NCBI GenBank assembly: GCA_021234155.1
Contig: JAJEKV010000486.1
Span: forward strand, 110,553-174,552
Length of the DNA stretch: 64,000 nucleotides
Source of the DNA: Isoetes taiwanensis
Lineage: Eukaryota; Streptophyta; Lycopodiopsida; Isoetales; Isoetaceae
Direction: 5' to 3'
Part shown: positions 1 through 10,740 of the stretch, one piece after another
Layout of the letters: each line of letters begins with the position of its first letter
How positions within the stretch are numbered: position 1 is the first letter of the stretch
The notes under the pieces: generated by a model
What the model saw: only the letters and a program-made list of their open reading frames with translations
The model's database searches: none
What the model was told of the DNA's origin: nothing
Translations under genes and position numbers: made by a program

Positions 1-200
1 TTATACATTCTTGAAGTACAAAGGTTATGGTGTTTGTGTTTAGATACCTCTAATACAAGAAGTCTTTGACTACTTTTAACAATAGATTTCTTTAAAATCT
101 ATTGCTATTTAAATTATAGCAAAATGAGTCTTGAAACTCTTTAATTAGTAGAAGAACTCTTTGACTAGTTATCCATTTGATGACCATTTTTAAGAAAATA

Positions 201-1250
201 TGATATGTGACATTCTTATATGCAAACATTCATAAAATTTATGAACAAAAGTAATTGCATATAAGAAATGGCACCGTGTGATCCTTGCGTAAAAAGTAAA
301 TAGAAACACAAATATTGAACTTACAACTTAAGCGTAAACAAATAGTATTTTAATAAACCAACACTTTATATACTAACACTTTACACCTTGAATAAGATAT
401 TTCTTTCTTTCCTTTTTACTTGAAAGCTATTTTGTTTTCAAGATGGATCACACCAAGCCGAATAATACATATGCAAAAAAGGGACACACTAAATTGCATG
501 GTGTGATCCACTTTCTTATTTGTTGTCAAATTAAAATTAAACACAAGTACTCATTCCTATTTGTATCTAAAATGCTTTACCACTCTTTTAAGTACATAAG
601 TCATTATCCCTTTTCAAAGAGCATATTATTTTTCAAGAAGGATCACACCAAGTTTAATAGTACATATGCAACAAAATGGAACACACTAAATTAAGATCGT
701 GTGATCCACTTTTCTTATTTGTTGTCAAATTAAAATTAAACACAAGTACCCCTTCTCATTTAATGTTTTACCACCCCAAGTGCATAAAGTTATTAGTCCT
801 TTTCAAAGAGCATATCTTTTTTAATAAGGATCACATCAAGCATCCTATTTGCATCTAAAATACTTTACCAACTCTAGTAGTACATAAAGTTATTAGCCCT
901 TTTCAAAAAAAGCAAATACTTTATCAATAAATGAAAGACAAATCACATATCCACACTTAACTTCAAATAAGACACATATATATTTCTTTTATTAAAAGAT
1001 AATCAAAGTAATTTTACTATAGGAAGTCATCTTTTTCCAAAAAGATCACACCTGCTTAATTTTGTATAAGCTAAAAGGTTGGAATATACTAAATTCGCAT
1101 GGTGTGATCCACTTTTCTTGTTTGTTGTCAATAGATAATAACACCAAGTCCCTCATCAATAGTCTCCCATTTGCATATAAAATATGTATCATTCCAAGTT
1201 ATATTATGTTTTATGAACTAAACTTTTCAAAAGAGGGTCCCAAAGCAAAA
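201..1250. repeat. Tandem array of ~190-215 bp hairpin units (GGATCACACCA family)
   Basis: The left arm GGATCACACCA or a close variant occurs at 445, 640, 828 and 1043, giving a period of about 190-215 bp. The right arm TGGTGTGATCC or a variant lies at 499-509, 697-707 and 1100-1110, with an older one at 274-284. The arms are inverted, so each complete unit can fold into a stem with a ~45-nt loop. Flanks also recur, for example TTGTTGTCAAATTAAAATTA and CCCTTTTCAAAGAGCATAT. The third unit has lost its right arm. No coding potential beyond chance short frames. An isolated fifth hairpin lies at 1811-1878. Confidence 0.85.
211..270. repeat. Nested inverted repeat (AT-rich hairpin)
   Basis: CATTCTTATATGCAA at 211-225 is matched by its near-perfect reverse complement ending at 270, with one extra A. 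A second small inverted repeat, CATAAA/TTTATG, sits at the centre (231-243), so the whole 60 bp could form one long imperfect hairpin. It sits where the left half of a degenerate array unit is expected. Confidence 0.6.
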
Positions 1251-2600
1251 TACAAACACTTAATCAATAAGCCAACACTTTACCAACAACCAAAGCTTTA
1301 TTAAATAAGATTTTTTATGTTATTTTATCAAACCTAACAATGTTTCCATATGACACTTTTGAGTTAATCGGATCCAAAGGCTCATGAAAGCGACACATTT
1401 TATACAATATGTCTTTGGAGCTTTTGTGTCGTGGCATTAGTAAACACCTCTAATGGAGCAAATATTTTGTAACTCATTTTTTCAACAACCCTAGATGCAC
1501 GTCTTATCAAACATTTCTTCATTGCAAGGACACCATTCTCATAACTTTGAGGCTTGCACAATTCGCTTAAACGAGGTCATGGGGCTACTTTCAAGCTCGG
1601 CTCCCACAACTTTACAACGTAAAACTAGATGCCCATTGCCCGAATGTATATCTTGGAAAAGCATGTCTCTTATGTCCATATGTTAGACACCAACGATGCT
1701 AGTAATGCTTTCCCCTAGTCTCAAATCCCGACATCGGATAAATAGCCCAAAGAAAATATTTGATTCAGTGAGTGAATATAAATCAAGAAGAGGGAAGAAA
1801 AAAGAAGCAAGGATCACATGACGCGAAATCTCACTACACATTTACAAAGTGCATATGCATTTTCGCATGGTGTGATCCATGTATTATTGAGGGTGCAAAT
1901 TTGCAAATATCCTCCTCTTCAAATCCCTTCCCCCCTCCCTTCCCTTTTTTTTGCAATATACTATCTATAGCATTTATTTTGAACCCTATAGTTCTACCTA
2001 TTCATTATGTATGAATGTCGCTCTAGCGATGTAACTCCATAGTCACCCTTCATAAGGATAACATTCTCACCCACGAGCCTATGGATAGATATCCTTCCCA
2101 ATCGGTCGATCGACGGCCGTTGAATTGTAAGAATGAATGGCAAGGAGCAATAATGATGAATGGGAAGAGTGAAAGGTAGGAAAACTTCAGAATGAAAATT
2201 TGGGTAGTAAAACATGCCATGTAACGTAAGTTTGCTTGTCCAATCGCCCATCGCCGTTGTTGCTTAACTCTATGCTTTCACTCCCAAAACACGTAGACAC
2301 TATTGGAGACTTGGATTCCAAATGAAGAGCATGGCGAGAGGATGCAATGATGGCGCTAATATGAACAATGGAAATCTTGGTGCCAAAATTTGATAAGGTG
2401 GTTGGTGCATGTGGGCATGCGCGACGAGGGGGAAAAGTAGCCATTATTTTGGTCCGCTGACACGATTTTCAAAAATCTTGGGCCATTAATGTGGTTGCAA
2501 TGAATGCACAAACATGTCCTATGAAATTTTGCCATGTGGATGCCAAGTAAGTACCGCTCCTCTTTCTACTTGCCAACTAATACTGACTTTGGAAAAAAAT
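1251..2600. other. Intergenic AT-rich stretch, no gene seen
   Basis: I see no domain, splice-consistent exon or transposon end here. The only structured item is the isolated hairpin unit 1811-1878. Short frames on both strands (for example 1495-1686 and 1994-2444) have no recognisable motif. The left LTR of the gypsy element that starts near 2.6 kb could lie here, but I could not find a matching copy downstream. Confidence 0.5.
1811..1878. repeat. Isolated GGATCACA...TGGTGTGATCC hairpin
   Basis: GGATCACATGA at 1811 pairs with TGGTGTGATCC at 1868-1878. It is the same arm pair as in the array at 0.2-1.2 kb but lies about 700 bp away, which suggests the 68-bp hairpin can be dispersed independently of the array. 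Confidence 0.75.
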
Positions 2601-2619
2601 GCGCAAACATCATTGGTCG

Positions 2620-3434
2620 CGAGAAACATGACGTGGAATTCTGGCATCCAAGATATGGGCCATTTTGAGACCCCAAATCCGCCCTAATGCTACTAGTTCC
2701 ACAACAAATGTTACAAATGTTTCTACTTTGCCTTTTCCTCCACAAGCTCCTTATCATTTTGAGCTTACTATACCTGTTTCTTCCCCTTGTTATGATTCTT
2801 CTATGAATGCTAACCATTTTTTGAAGACTTTTGAAGAATATTATGAGGAGCATGGAAAGAAGAAAGGTATCAGGTTTGCTGAGTTTACCAAATGCATGAA
2901 AGGTGATGAGGCCAGGTCTTGGTTGGACTTTGAACTGTCAATAGGCACTAATTGGGATGAATTGGAACAAAGATTTCTGTCAAGGTTTGGTAAGACTACT
3001 TCACCCCAGGATCTTGTTTTTGAGCTTAATTCCTTTTCTATTAAATCTGGTGAAAGTGTAAAACAAAGATGTGGAAAGATTTAACTCTTATTTTTTTGGT
3101 GTGTAATAGGAACCGTGTTTCCCACCCAACTTTGCATCTGGTTGCTTCCTTTATCAGAGGTTTGATGTCCAGGCCTAAGATCTATAGGAAGTTATTAAAA
3201 CTTCAAAAGTTTGGTGAGCTAGATTCTATCTATAAGACATTTGTAAAGGCTGTAGATTTAGTGGAGATGCTAAGCTATTTGCCCGATGAAGAAGTCGAGA
3301 TCCATTCTACCCTCCTCATCATGATAATCGAATGTGAGTTACATTATGCTAATGTCAGCCCCTGCGGTATTATTGTTCGGAAGGAAAAAGAAGAAGCCAA
3401 AAGTCAAGAGTTAGACCCTCGTGAGTTTAAATGA
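2620..3434 (+). pseudogene. gag: Gag (retrotransposon gag domain), frameshifted
   Basis: Gag packages the element RNA in cytoplasmic particles. The first frame (methionine at 2665; in-frame sequence starts earlier) holds a typical retrotransposon gag core: NHFLKTFEEYYEEHG, then KCMKGDEARSWLDFEL and WDELEQRFLSRFG. Near 3070 the frame shifts and continues with LVASFIRGLMSRPKIY and FVKAVDLVEMLSYLPDEE, the usual downstream half of plant gag. A stop at about 3434 precedes the knuckle region. The order and spacing fit a single broken gag gene. Confidence 0.8.
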
Positions 3435-3519
3435 AAACTGAGATAAGTAAGGTATCCAAGCTCTTTTAGAAGTTACCAAACAACTCACAGAGCTAAAAAC
3501 AAAGAAGAATGCCCTTTCT

Positions 3520-3730
3520 TCTAACTCTACCATACACAGAATGCACAAATTGTGGTAAGCCCTATCATAGGGGCTGAAAATTGCTTTGCAAGATCTTGTC
3601 CTAAATGCCACCAGTGGGCCATTTTGGTAAAGAATGTCCTATTTGTTCTTTTTGTAAGGAGATAGGTCATGAGGAGAAGTTCTGCAGTGTCAAGAATTTC
3701 CTTGCAAAGCAAGAAAAAGGTAAACAGGTG
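3520..3730 (+). pseudogene. Gag zinc knuckles (CCHC) of the Tat-like element
   Basis: Cysteine/histidine clusters typical of nucleic-acid-binding knuckles are visible across two frames: TNCGKPYHRG near 3550, then GHFGKECPICSFCKEIGHEE and KFC at about 3615-3690. At least two CCHC boxes are evident, with a possible third broken by a stop near 3578. These belong to the C-terminus of gag. Confidence 0.7.
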
Positions 3731-4089
3731 TCAAATGTTAATTTTATTGAGACCTGTGCAGAAGAGCAAGAAGAACAAGATGTTATGGTTGTGCAAACAC
3801 GTGCTAGACTCCCTTCAGGTAACTCTGCAAGTTTTGTTCCACCAATTGCAGCTCCTAAGGTAACATTTCAGCCAAATCCCCAGGTTGTAGCTCCTCCCCC
3901 TGCTCAAAGGTATAAACAGAAAGATTTCGAGTTTGATGAATTTGAATTGCTTATGAAAAACTCCAAGGTTACTGTAGACTTACTAACTCTATTAAGGATT
4001 GCACTATCATACAGGGAAAAGCTTATCAAGAATATCCTAAATGTTGAAGAAATTGTTTGTAAACTTTGCAACAACATTGTTTTACCACC

Positions 4090-4488
4090 GAGCACAATCA
4101 AGATCCGTGTGCTTTTACTTGTAGTGATACTATAGGTACTTCCCATTTAGATAAGGTCTTGCTGGATGGAGGTTCTTCTTTAAATGTCATGCCTTATCAT
4201 GTTATGAAAGCACTGAATCTCAAGGTAGAAGACAACACTTCCATTGTTCTAAAGTCCTTTTCTAATGCTAAGGTAGTACCAAAGGGAGTGGTGAGGAATG
4301 TTTCTGATAATACAGGAGGAATCATTGTTTTAGCTACATTTGTGGTTGTTGATTTTGAGAATGTTAACCATGCTAACATCTATGATTTATTATTGGGAAG
4401 AAGGTGGATGAAGACAAGAGATGCTAGGCCTATATGGTCCAAGGCATTTGCACTATTTCAAATGGATCAAATTCCATTAAGTTGGTAA
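4090..4488 (+). pseudogene. Aspartic protease of the Tat-like element
   Basis: The frame contains LDKVLLDGGSSLNVMP, with the aspartate and Gly-Ser-Ser of a retropepsin-like active site, and later NIYDLLLGRRWMK, the usual C-terminal Gly-Arg motif of Ty3/gypsy proteases. The site reads D-G-G rather than D-S/T-G, as in several plant gypsy lineages. It would cleave the Gag-Pol polyprotein. The frame runs into stops about 4488. Confidence 0.75.
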
Positions 4489-4649
4489 ACAAAAGTGACC
4501 CTTACGCTAATATTAGGTTCATAGATGTAGATATATTGCAAGAAGAGGAACTAGGAGTCTACTGATTTAGGTTTAGATGTTGATATGAGTGAAGAAGTTA
4601 TCAACCTTGCTCAAGTAGAGTTCTCTCGATCAAAAAGAAAACAAGGCCT

Positions 4650-5180
4650 ACCTTTGGTTTGATGGAGGTATGTCTAAAAATTAGGGATTGCTTCTTCCGC
4701 TATTCTAAAGGATGCAGATCTTAAGTGATGGCTAAGGTAGGAGAATTCATCCCAATATTTCTTCTAATGCAGCAGAGTATAGGGCCCTCATTGCAGCCCA
4801 CAGGAAGCAAGGTTCATGAATATTTCTTATATTATTATCTATGGAGACTCACAACTTGTTTTGCAAGCAAATTTTGGGAGAATACCAAACAAAGCATCAA
4901 GATATGGAGGATCACGAACATACAAGCTCAATAATTGCTAACTTTTTTTTTTGATCATTGGGAGATTTATTATATTCCAAGGTCCCAAAACTTTGAGGCT
5001 GATTCTTTGTGCAGGAAGACACTCTTAGAGCATCTATCTGAGGGAGCTATCAGAGAAGATGTCCTAGATGAAGATGAGCTCTCTCAATTTCATCCTATCT
5101 TGACCATCAACCTAGCACACAAGAGGAATCACACAAAAGAGCTTGAAGTGCATAAGGGAGGTATGTCCTAACTTTGCAAA
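4650..5180 (+). pseudogene. Additional (archaeal-type) RNase H, upstream of RT
   Basis: Across shifted frames the sequence gives WFDGGMSK, AEYRALIAA, YGDSQLVL, then KQILGEYQTKHQD and YIPRSQNFEADSLCRKTL. These are the ordered signature blocks of the archaeal-type RNase H found in plant Tat elements: DG start, AEY..L, GDS.LV..Q and the late N..AD. It degrades RNA in RNA:DNA hybrids during reverse transcription. Its place between protease and RT is notable, because a conventional gypsy RNase H is also present after RT. Several stops show decay or sequencing error. Confidence 0.7.
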
Positions 5181-5189
5181 TGGGAGATC

Positions 5190-6110
5190 TATATGATAAG
5201 GATTGCCAAGGTAAAATGGTTTAAGTACTTTGAAGATTGGGTGGACGTCTTTGCATGGGAATATTTAGAGCTGAATGGGGTTGATAGAAGCATTTGTGAG
5301 TTTGAGATAAAAGTTTGTGAAGATGCTAAACCCGTTATGCAAGAGATTGAGAAGGATTAATTCCTCACTTTTAGATCTTATCAAGCGGGGAGTTATTCAA
5401 AATGCAGGGAGTCAGTTTGATAGTTGACATTGTCAACCCTTCTTGGGTTTCTTGCATTGTTACAATTCTAAAAAAAAAAAAATGGTTCCCCTAAGAATAT
5501 GTGTGGATTATAGAGATCTAAATAAAGCTCTTGTTAAAGATTGTTACCCTTTGCCTTTTTGGAAGAAATCCTTTATGCAAAGTTGGTCGGGCAAGTCTAT
5601 GTACTCATTTTGGATGGTTTCTCCGGTTTTAATCAGATTAGCATCAAAAGGAGGATCAGCCAAAGACATCCTTCATTACTCCATGGGGAACTTATGCAAT
5701 GAAGAGGATGCCTTTTGGATTAATGAATGCCCCTGCTACATTTCGAGAGCTATGGATAATCGCCTTTGCAAGCATGACTCTGAGCAATTCAGGGTTTTAT
5801 CTTGATGATTTATGCCTAGGTACTTGATACAAATGCTCATATTTCCTGACTAACAAGGGTATTTACATTGTGCTTGTGACCGGAGTTAATCTAAATCCAA
5901 AGAAGTGCATTTTTTGGCATCCAAAGGCCAACTTCTAGGCCATGAGGTTTTACGCCCAAGGCCTTCAAGTAGTGAAGAGAAGATCATAGCTTTAAAAAAC
6001 TTCAAACACCCGGGACAATTAAAGAAGTCAAGGGATTCATGGGAATGACCTCTTTCTTAAGGGTGTATGTGCCTAATTTCTCTCACCTTTTATTAGTCCC
6101 ATCTCTAAAT
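5190..6110 (+). pseudogene. Reverse transcriptase of the Tat-like element
   Basis: The start of the RT region reads KYFEDWVDVFAWEYLEL near 5220-5270. It is followed by PLRICVDYRDLNKAL at about 5490, the fingers motif with a short poly-A run just before it, and then FGLMNAPATFRELW near 5720 and GFYLDDLCL near 5795, where LDD stands in for the catalytic YxDD box. Downstream NPKKCIFW and GFMGMTSFLRVYVPNFS are thumb motifs. Frames change several times, so the gene is broken. Confidence 0.8.
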
Positions 6111-6139
6111 TGACTAGAGTAGGCCAACTTAGTAAAAGA

Positions 6140-6620
6140 GAAAGTAAATATAGGCTGTTGTTTGGACTGATGAGTGTGAAAAAGCTTTTTTGCGCATCAT
6201 AGAGGCTATTTGCCATTCTACACTTTAAAAGTCTCGGACCTTTCATTACCATTCAAAGTTTATATAACCATTACTAAAAAGGTCACTGGGGTTGCCATTT
6301 TGCGGGATAGGCACCCCATTGCTTTTTTGCAAGCAAGCAATGGTCTCAAACTCAAGAGAGGTATGCTAAGGTAGAAAGGAGTGTTCTCGCTCTCATCTTT
6401 TTGATTGAAAGACAGGGACATCTTCTACAAAAATCCCAAGCCACTATCTACATCTGTGAGAACCCCATGCCTTTTTTGTATGGTAAGAAATTAGAAAAAC
6501 CCAAGCTTCATAGATGGGCTTGTAGGCTCCAATCTTATGATTTAAAGGTAAAAAGGTCATTCATGTATTGAACAACCCGAAGTTTATACTTACCCTGCTG
6601 CCTCTACTTTGAACATGAGG
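6140..6620 (+). pseudogene. Conventional gypsy RNase H, degenerate
   Basis: Motifs such as VYITITKKVTGVAILRDRHP and IAFLQASN near 6255-6340, followed by FYGKKLEKPKLHRWACRLQS near 6475-6535, match the RNase H that follows RT in Ty3/gypsy elements. It makes a second RNase H in this element. Frames are interrupted. Confidence 0.65.
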
Positions 6621-6699
6621 AGGTGGTACAAGAAGAAGAAATGACTAACCTTGTTGTAAATGAGCAGGACTTGTCGATATACAAGCTCAAGGTTGGCAA

Positions 6700-7965
6700 A
6701 GAACCTATTAGGAGGTTCCTTGAAGATCAAGAGATACCCTCTGGATTTTCAAAAGCCAAGCTTACAAGTTTAAGTTAAAAAATGTTTGACTTACTCCTTG
6801 GTTGGTGACATTTTGTGCAAGGTAAACAGGGGATGGTGTACTCTTAAGGTGTGTTGATGAAGATGAAGTCTGCCTACGGTACTTCTTTTGAAAATCACAA
6901 AGGTGTTTGTGGTGGTCATTTTTGTTGCAGATAACAACCGCCAAGAAAATATTGAGGTCCGGGTTACTTTTGGCCTCATTTATTTAAAGATTGTTATGAT
7001 GTTATAAAAGACTTGTCATCAATGCCGGATCTTTGGCAAAAGAATCTTGCACCTCGCTCCTCGGGAATTGTATCCCCGGGTCCATTTCAAGTTTGGGGAT
7101 TGGACTATGTTGGCCCTATCAATCCTCCATCCTCAGCCCAAAGATGAATACATTGTTGTAGCTACGGACTGTTCACTAAGTGGTCAAGCGGCACCTTTAA
7201 GGAAAGCAAATGCCCATACTACCGCTAGATTTTTGCATGAGAATATTTGCTCTAGGTTTGGCATTCCCTTTAAAATTTTGTGATAGGGGTTCTACTTTTA
7301 TTAATGAGGTGATTAATTTTCTTGTTTCAAGCCTCAATATCAAGCATGTGAAAAGCTCACCCTATTATCCTCAAGAAAAAAGTCGAGTCTACTAACAAAG
7401 TGCTTAAGGGTGTTTTTGAAAAAGCAGTTTGCCAAAACCAAAGGGATTGGCACTTGAAATTATATGATGCTCTTTGGGCTCATAGAATCACCTCTAAAGC
7501 AGCTACTAATGCCTCACCTTTCAGTTTAGTATATGGAGTAGAGGTCAAGTTATCCCAAATGAAAGTTAGAGATACCCTCTTTAAGGATGGCACTCAAGCT
7601 TGAATTGGAGTTTTCTCGAGGCCTCAGCTAATGGTATGAAGTTCTCATTAAAATTGGATGAAGAAAGGTTTGTTGCAGAGAATTACAATTTGTCAAGAAG
7701 GCTGGGAGAGTGCGGCTGACCTTCAAGGCTCGCCACAAACAAACCTAAGATAAGTTTGCACCTATGGAATTAGTTTTGAAGTGGAATGTTGCAGATGAAG
7801 GAAAGCTTCCCAAGTTTGAACACCCCAGGAAGGTCCCTATCGAGGTTTTAGGAGATGTTTGGCTGCTCATCTTATAGATTGACAGATCTTGGTACAGGGT
7901 TAGAGTTGCCAAACCCTATTAATATTCAGCACCTTAAAAGATATTGGCCTCAGCACGCCTGTTTA
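6700..7965 (+). pseudogene. Integrase of the Tat-like element
   Basis: Integrase inserts the cDNA into host DNA. The catalytic core is visible across frames: WTMLALSILHPQPKDEYIVV followed by ATDCSLSGQ (first D region), then DRGSTFINEVINFLVSSLNI (second D), SSPYYPQE and, after a one-base shift, VESTNKVLKGVFEKAV (catalytic E). ALWAHRITSKAATNASPFSL and VYGVE then follow. The C-terminus is recognisable as ELVLKWNVADEGKLPKFE and LPNPINIQHLKRYWP near 7905-7945. I see no chromodomain. Confidence 0.8.
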
Positions 7966-10650
7966 AGTCTATTCACTTCTATATAAACAGTTGTTCTAGC
8001 TTAGAATAGGTTAGTCTATAACTTCAAAGTTGTGGTTTTAAAATTTCTTTTGATTTGCATATTTCCTTTGAGGTTTAATAGTGTTTGTTTCTGTTTAGCT
8101 GCAGGGATGTTGCCACAGGGGATAAGACTTTGATTATTACCTACTAATGAGTTCTATGTTGTCATGACAGGGCCATTTCTGGCAACATGGACCAGCATTT
8201 ATGTGTCAGAACCTTTGTTTCATTTATATTTCCTCTAAGGAAAAGTTCCAGGCTATTGTGATCCCATTAGAGTTTGGAAGACATTTGACCAAGATTGGAA
8301 GGCATTGGGGATCTCATATTATAGCCTAGTCTTTTCTTTGAGGTAAAACACCTTTCTAGTCACATTCCCATTTGTTTAACATTTTCCCTTTGATTTGAAG
8401 ACCAGGCAAAGGCTATAGCAAGTTTATCAAGGAGTCACAAGGCATTTTACCAAAGTTCAACCTTATGAAGCTTACTTGAGTTACATTATTAGTTTTGAGG
8501 TCACACACATGAGAATACCATCTTGGAAGTGAAAATTGCTCTTATTCTAGCCTTGAAGTTTGGAAGACCCTTAGAGAAGTTTGGAAGACCCTTAGGCTTT
8601 TGAGCAAGCTTATTTTCACTATGAGGTATGATTTGAGCTTTAGAAACAATATGTGATGAAATCAAGTGCTACATAGGTATCCATTCTCTTCTCCATTCCA
8701 TCTTATATCCCCCTTTTTATATCCCAAGAGCCCTCTTAAAACCTTTCTTTCACCATTTTTTCCACCTTTGAGTCCTTTTCTCATCATTTCACTACCCATT
8801 TTTTTATTGATCCTACCTTCATTTGGGAATTGCCCCCTATAGATCTTGAAAACTGAAAAAGGCAAGAAAACTCTATTTTCACCCTCATTTCATCTTCCTA
8901 AACCCTATTCTAGTCCAATTGCACTTTTTCCCCATCTTTTTCCATGATTTTTTTCACCATCCCCAAGTTGCAGTATTCATTGACCATGGGTCAAAAGGGG
9001 CCAAAATTTAAATGTTTCAGCTCGACCTAAAATTTCTCTAGATGGAAAGCTTGTCAAAAAAGAGCTAATTTGGCTTTTTTTAAAATTTTGTAAAAACCCT
9101 TGCAAAGGCCTTCAAATTTGGATTCTTGGGATGCGTGCCATAAAAATAAAACAAAAAAAACCTATTCTAGCCTATCTACCCTATCTATTTCCACATCATT
9201 TCCACACCCCCCCCCCCTCCCCATTCTCATTTCCATCTCATTTCCACGCGGGTGGGGGCGGGGGCTTTAGACCCCTGGCCGGTAGAATAGCACGAAAGGT
9301 TATTAGACATGTCAGATTATTCCTTATATATAGAAGCCAAAACCTTTTCGCCTGTGGGATATATATAATGCTTAAGAATTTTTTCGACGAACCCTAAAAA
9401 ATAGGGGAAATCAAGCTAACCGGCCAATTGCGGGTCTAAATTGATTGAAGCCCGCCAAATTTCACCCGAAATTACCTCCTGAACCTTTTTCGAGACCTTG
9501 GGGATCCTCTCGTGGCACTTGATCCCGAAGAATTGCTCAAATTTGGCCTTAAATCACTCTACCGAAAGTTAGTTTGTGGGGCGTAATCGGTTCTTAAACT
9601 AGCAATGCAGATCAAATCGACACGCCCCTCGTAGATAGACCTCGTGGATCTTGGCGCATTTGATATTTTGATATTATCTTGCTCTACTCGCATTTCCGAT
9701 TTTGCTCTATTCTGTTCAAGTCAAGATCCGACATGGCGGACTTGTTCGACATCAAAGCACTTCAACCAGAACTCTAATAATCACTTCATTTTGCTTCATT
9801 GGTAGTTTTGAGGCTTTCTAGAGGCTCTGACAGCCCTCGAATTTGCTCTCAAGCACTATTACTTTTCAACTTTGGTAATACCTTTTGATACTATCGATTT
9901 TTTGGGTATCATCTTGCTATAATACATAGACTTTGCCTGGAAAATTATTGTCATCATTGTTCATTCATCTTTTATAACCTTGCATTGTTTTTTAAAGCTT
10001 AAAACTAAATACAAAGCCAAAATATTTATTCCAAGTTATGTCCCCTTCAGGTAGTTGCATTTCATCCTCATAGAAATCCTAGAAGCCTATACATTCAGAG
10101 AAAACATATAAAAAGACTTTTCTTCATAACTGTTACAGAGTTTGTTCTTTTCTTGAAGCTTTGGCTACTTACAGAAAAACTAAAACATCTTTTTGCTATT
10201 TAAACCTTATGCACGTGATCTAGAGGCTATTCTGAAGTTACCTGCACAGATCCCAACCCAAAATTCCTTATCGAACTCCATCTGCAAATTTTGGCTCTCT
10301 GTTTTGGCACTGGCCAACTTTTTGACCTGACTTTGACCTCGATTTTCGTGACCTTCCTTTATTCAAATCAAGCCAAATTTTCACCAAAAGTTTCCTCTGT
10401 TTGTTGACCATCTATACCATCAATCAGACCTCAAAAATCTCATAGGGTTTGTCTGCAAGGTCAGATTTTGCTCTGACAGTTTTTTCAATTTCAGGGACTT
10501 TAGTGATTCTGAGAAAACCAGCACTTCAAAATCAATTTTCTTGTTTCATATGATAAGGATTGATCACCCTAAGTGATCTGGAGGTTCTAACCACTTTGTT
10601 TGAGCTTCCTTTGAGGTTAGACTAAAGTTCCAGGTTTTAGGCTAACAAGG
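7966..10650. other. Non-coding stretch, no gene seen
   Basis: The sequence is moderately AT-rich with pyrimidine-rich patches (8680-8960, and a poly-C run near 9208). It probably holds the 3' non-coding part and a decayed LTR of the Tat-like element, but I could not match it to any copy upstream. No convincing reading frame, tRNA or transposon end was found. Confidence 0.5.
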
Positions 10651-10740
10651 AGGGGCTTTTATGTAACACATGGTGGGATAAGAAATGCTGCGTAGCAAGG
10701 GCCCGATTACCGAAAGGAAGCAGGATGAAACCAAAATGGT

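Larger units (their letters stand above)
2605..7965 (+). mobile_element. Degenerate Ty3/gypsy element with two RNase H domains (Tat-like), internal region
   Basis: Gag, CCHC knuckles, protease, an RNase H-like domain, reverse transcriptase, a second RNase H and integrase follow in this order on the plus strand, with frameshifts and stops throughout. The archaeal-type extra RNase H is a known mark of the plant Tat group. No LTR pair, primer-binding site or polypurine tract was found by eye, so the ends given are those of recognisable coding sequence. It is unrelated in detail to the chromoviruses further right. Clearly non-functional as written. Confidence 0.85.

Noticed and set aside
2200-2600. 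LTR or PBS of the Tat-like element
   Set aside because: No TG...CA repeat matching the region after 7.97 kb and no tRNA-complementary sequence was found by eye.
9200-9225. Poly-C tract as a functional element
   Set aside because: A simple homopolymer run in a pyrimidine-rich stretch, prone to sequencing error.
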